64,000 nucleotides of DNA from Arcicella aurantiaca. Its GTDB lineage: Bacteria > Bacteroidota > Bacteroidia > Cytophagales > Spirosomataceae. Where the stretch lies: assembly GCF_003148625.1 (NCBI RefSeq), contig NZ_QGGO01000016.1:62001-126000 (forward strand), written 5' to 3'. Made by a program: the position numbers and the translations under genes. This document shows, piece after piece, positions 62,323-64,000 of this stretch (its first letter is position 1; the number at the start of each line of letters is the position of its first letter). Under the pieces are notes generated by a model. It was given only the letters and a program-made list of their open reading frames with translations, was not told the origin of the DNA and made no database searches.

Positions 62323-63005
62323 TGAAAAAACTAATTGTTTTATCGCTCATTACTTTTTGGGGATGTTTCCAAATCAATGCCCAAGTAAAAGAACGTTATT
62401 TGAATGAAATGCAAAAAAATGTATCAGTGTTGGATACAGCCACTAAAAAAGCTGATTTCGAGAAATTGATGCACAATTTTGAAAGAATTGCCAAAGTCGA
62501 AAAAACAGAATGGCTACCCAATTATTACATCGCTTTTTGTGCGACGCTTTTGGCAGGACGTGAAAAAGACAATAATCTTGCCGAAGAATTGACCGACAAA
62601 GCCGAAGGATATTTAGCCATTGCGGACTCGTTAAGTCCTAATAATTCCGAAATATTTGTGATGAAAGCTCAAATTGCTTTTACAGAAATTAAGGTTGACG
62701 TAATGGAGCGAGGCATGAAAAACTCAATGCAAGCAAGCAAATATTTATCGCAAGCTTTGCAGTTTGATAATCAAAATCCACGTGCGTATTTGATGTTAGG
62801 AATGGGTAAATATTCAATGCCCGACCAAGTGGGTGGCAATAAAAAAGCAGCTTGCGAACTTTTCAATCAGGCAGAAAATTTGATGAATAAAACTCCCAAA
62901 ACAGGAATTTTACCACATTGGGGAACAGACGAACTGAAATCTATGCTTGCAAGATGCGAAAAAATGATGGCTAAAACTGCCAATACAAACTCGACAGGGA
63001 AATAA
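62322..63005 (+). CDS. Secreted TPR-like protein
   Basis: This 227-residue protein has a signal peptide (MKKLIVLSLITFWGCFQINAQ). TPR-like helical pairs follow: WLPNYYIAFCATLLAGRE, NNLAEELTDKAEGYLAIADS, NPRAYLMLGMGKYSMPDQVG, KKAACELFNQAENLM. It probably acts as a periplasmic partner of the TonB receptor module. No enzyme motif is seen. Confidence 0.75.
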   Translation: MKKLIVLSLITFWGCFQINAQVKERYLNEMQKNVSVLDTATKKADFEKLMHNFERIAKVEKTEWLPNYYIAFCATLLAGREKDNNLAEELTDKAEGYLAIADSLSPNNSEIFVMKAQIAFTEIKVDVMERGMKNSMQASKYLSQALQFDNQNPRAYLMLGMGKYSMPDQVGGNKKAACELFNQAENLMNKTPKTGILPHWGTDELKSMLARCEKMMAKTANTNSTGK

Positions 63006-63068
63006 GTAGGGATTGTCTATCTCTAAAATTAAAAATACAAAACCTCAAATCTTAAAACATAACGAATT

Positions 63069-63242
63069 ATGAATTTCAACAAATTTTTCTCGACCAAAGA
63101 CAAAGAACAAGAATTGAATGAAGGTTTAATGATGCTTGAAGCCGAAGACCGCCTCGAAATGATTTATCTATCAACGGAATTTACTGATAGCTTACTTTTC
63201 GATAATGACACCCTTGATTTAGATGACGAAGTAATGTTCTAA
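63069..63242 (+). CDS. Small acidic peptide, leader-related to the next gene
   Basis: A 57-residue ORF (MNFNKFFSTKDKEQELNEGL, then MMLEAEDRLEMIYL). The EGL, short spacer, E-x-E-D-R-L-E-x-I segment is shared with the Cys-rich peptide 20 bp downstream (EGL, spacer, EMEERLETINL). The remainder is acidic and lacks Cys. It may be a second precursor or a leader-type helper peptide. Confidence 0.6.
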   Translation: MNFNKFFSTKDKEQELNEGLMMLEAEDRLEMIYLSTEFTDSLLFDNDTLDLDDEVMF

Positions 63243-63261
63243 TTCAACCATAAGTTTAGCC

Positions 63262-63456
63262 ATGAAAACTAACCAATTATTAACCGAAGGACTTCCAGAG
63301 TCGCTTTACAGCATAGAAATGGAAGAACGCTTAGAAACTATCAATTTGCCTGCTGAAGCCTTAATCGAAAATTGTTGTACAGAAATATTTACTCCTTGTT
63401 TATGTATTTGCGATTGTAATTCGCCAACAACCGATGATGGGATTAATGTAAATTGA
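63262..63456 (+). CDS. Cys-rich small peptide, candidate RiPP precursor
   Basis: A 64-residue ORF. The N-terminal part (MKTNQLLTEGLPESLYSIEM, then EERLETINL) resembles a leader and shares its motif with the preceding gene. The C-terminal part has six cysteines in NCCTEIFTPCLCICDCNSPT, then Thr and Asp. The PqqD-like membrane protein next door is a plausible leader-binding partner. No modification enzyme is in the window, so modification is inferred. Confidence 0.7.
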   Translation: MKTNQLLTEGLPESLYSIEMEERLETINLPAEALIENCCTEIFTPCLCICDCNSPTTDDGINVN

Positions 63457-63489
63457 TTAACATTCTTACAAGATTAATCCTCTAAAATC

Positions 63490-64000
63490 ATGACAATCAC
63501 AGAAGATTGCGACTTACTACAATCCGTTGAAATTGTACACGTCGAAAAAAATAAATATGCTCTTCACGGAAATGACAAAATATTTTTTGTGGGAGAGATG
63601 CTCTATGACATCTTCCGACTCCGAAAAGAAGGGTATCAAATGGAGGAAATTCACGAATTTCTAACACAAAAAAATAACGTTTGTCCTTCAATAGAGAAGA
63701 TTGAGCAGGTTATCGACCAAAATCTTGATAAGATATTCAAACAACCAGCTCGCAAAGACGTTGATGCCAAAAGTAAATATATTTACGGACAGATTCGTAT
63801 CATTCCAGAATCAGTTTTAGGAAAAATATCAAACAGTTTGAAGTTCTTATTTAACCGATACATATTCATGATTATGGTATTATTGGGCAGTACGTGGACA
63901 TTCTTATTGGTAAAAAGTATTTATCTACGTGGTTTGTTTGATAGTCGAATTTCCTTAAAAGACGGCATATTTTTATTCATTATCAGCTATGTTTTTCTAT
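63490..64000 (+). CDS. PqqD-like N-terminal domain plus membrane segments (5' part only)
   Basis: The frame is open from ATG 63490 to the window edge (170 codons). The first 90 residues (YALHGNDKIFFVGEMLYDIF, RLRKEGYQMEEIHEFL) match a PqqD/RRE-type leader-binding wing. Two hydrophobic segments follow (FMIMVLLGSTWTFLLVKSIYL and FLFIISYVFL). Such PqqD-like starts occur on membrane proteases or export proteins of RiPP loci. The zinc-protease motif would lie beyond the window, so the M50-type call is tentative. Confidence 0.6.
   Translation, partial: MTITEDCDLLQSVEIVHVEKNKYALHGNDKIFFVGEMLYDIFRLRKEGYQMEEIHEFLTQKNNVCPSIEKIEQVIDQNLDKIFKQPARKDVDAKSKYIYGQIRIIPESVLGKISNSLKFLFNRYIFMIMVLLGSTWTFLLVKSIYLRGLFDSRISLKDGIFLFIISYVFL

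Noticed and set aside
1-64000. tRNA and rRNA genes
   Set aside because: No cloverleaf or rRNA-like sequence was recognised by eye; a tRNAscan run could still find one.

Overview
The window reads as an accessory replicon of a low-GC Bacteroidota bacterium, probably of the Cytophagales type. The support is two TonB-dependent receptors with carboxypeptidase-like N-terminal domains, several LytTR/PHFL-type two-component pairs, a tyrosine ammonia-lyase close to the Flavobacterium enzyme, A/T-rich leaders without Shine-Dalgarno sequences, and one TAnnTTTG-type promoter. It opens with the end of a ParA gene followed at once by a ParB gene, which suggests a plasmid, megaplasmid or secondary chromosome. 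No tRNA, rRNA, CRISPR array or recognisable transposase was seen.

Layout. (1) 1-1020: parA end, parB and a strong bidirectional hairpin. (2) 1307-14797, plus strand: an aryl-polyene/flexirubin-like type II fatty-acid/polyketide operon. It holds a tyrosine ammonia-lyase, ketoreductase, thioesterase, two complete ketosynthases, two ketosynthase-like partners without a cysteine, ACP, PPTase and two hotdog dehydratases with ATGA overlaps, followed by a TonB receptor, a DUF2306 membrane protein and a carboxypeptidase-like-domain protein. (3) 15095-25008, minus strand: a sulfur-handling and envelope block. It holds serine acetyltransferase, an AlaX-like protein, cysteine synthase, a rhodanese-E1 fusion, a TauE/SafE exporter, an outer-membrane barrel, a LolA-like carrier, a CopD-like membrane protein, a CxxCH lipoprotein and a ubiquitin-like sulfur carrier ending in GG. 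(4) 25161-37483, minus strand: a Lol/MacB-type ABC pair and then the complete five-gene enediyne core cassette (thioesterase, PKSE, UnbL, UnbU, UnbV). (5) 38235-43636, minus strand: a PLP decarboxylase, an SRPBCC protein, a DUF1569 protein, two near-identical YCII proteins and a metallo-beta-lactamase-fold lipoprotein. (6) 43904-52504: LytTR signalling with two mosaic tandem kinases, a small peptide gene, a PPTase, two double-glycine peptide genes and a C39-peptidase transporter that lacks its ATPase domain. (7) 52754-55443: metE under a cobalamin riboswitch. (8) 55963-64000: a second LytTR/kinase pair, a Cys-less peptide, a LanC-like protein without zinc ligands, a TonB receptor module, two small peptides with a shared leader motif (one Cys-rich) and the start of a PqqD-like membrane protein.

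The most interesting content is the enediyne core cassette in a Bacteroidota context, next to genes able to make and carry activated sulfur and an envelope export system. Second is the set of unusual peptide systems in the right third. The intergenic regions hold several families of terminal-inverted-repeat hairpin elements resembling MITE or REP elements. Many different elements share the same CTTCCCGAAAGTT hairpin insert.
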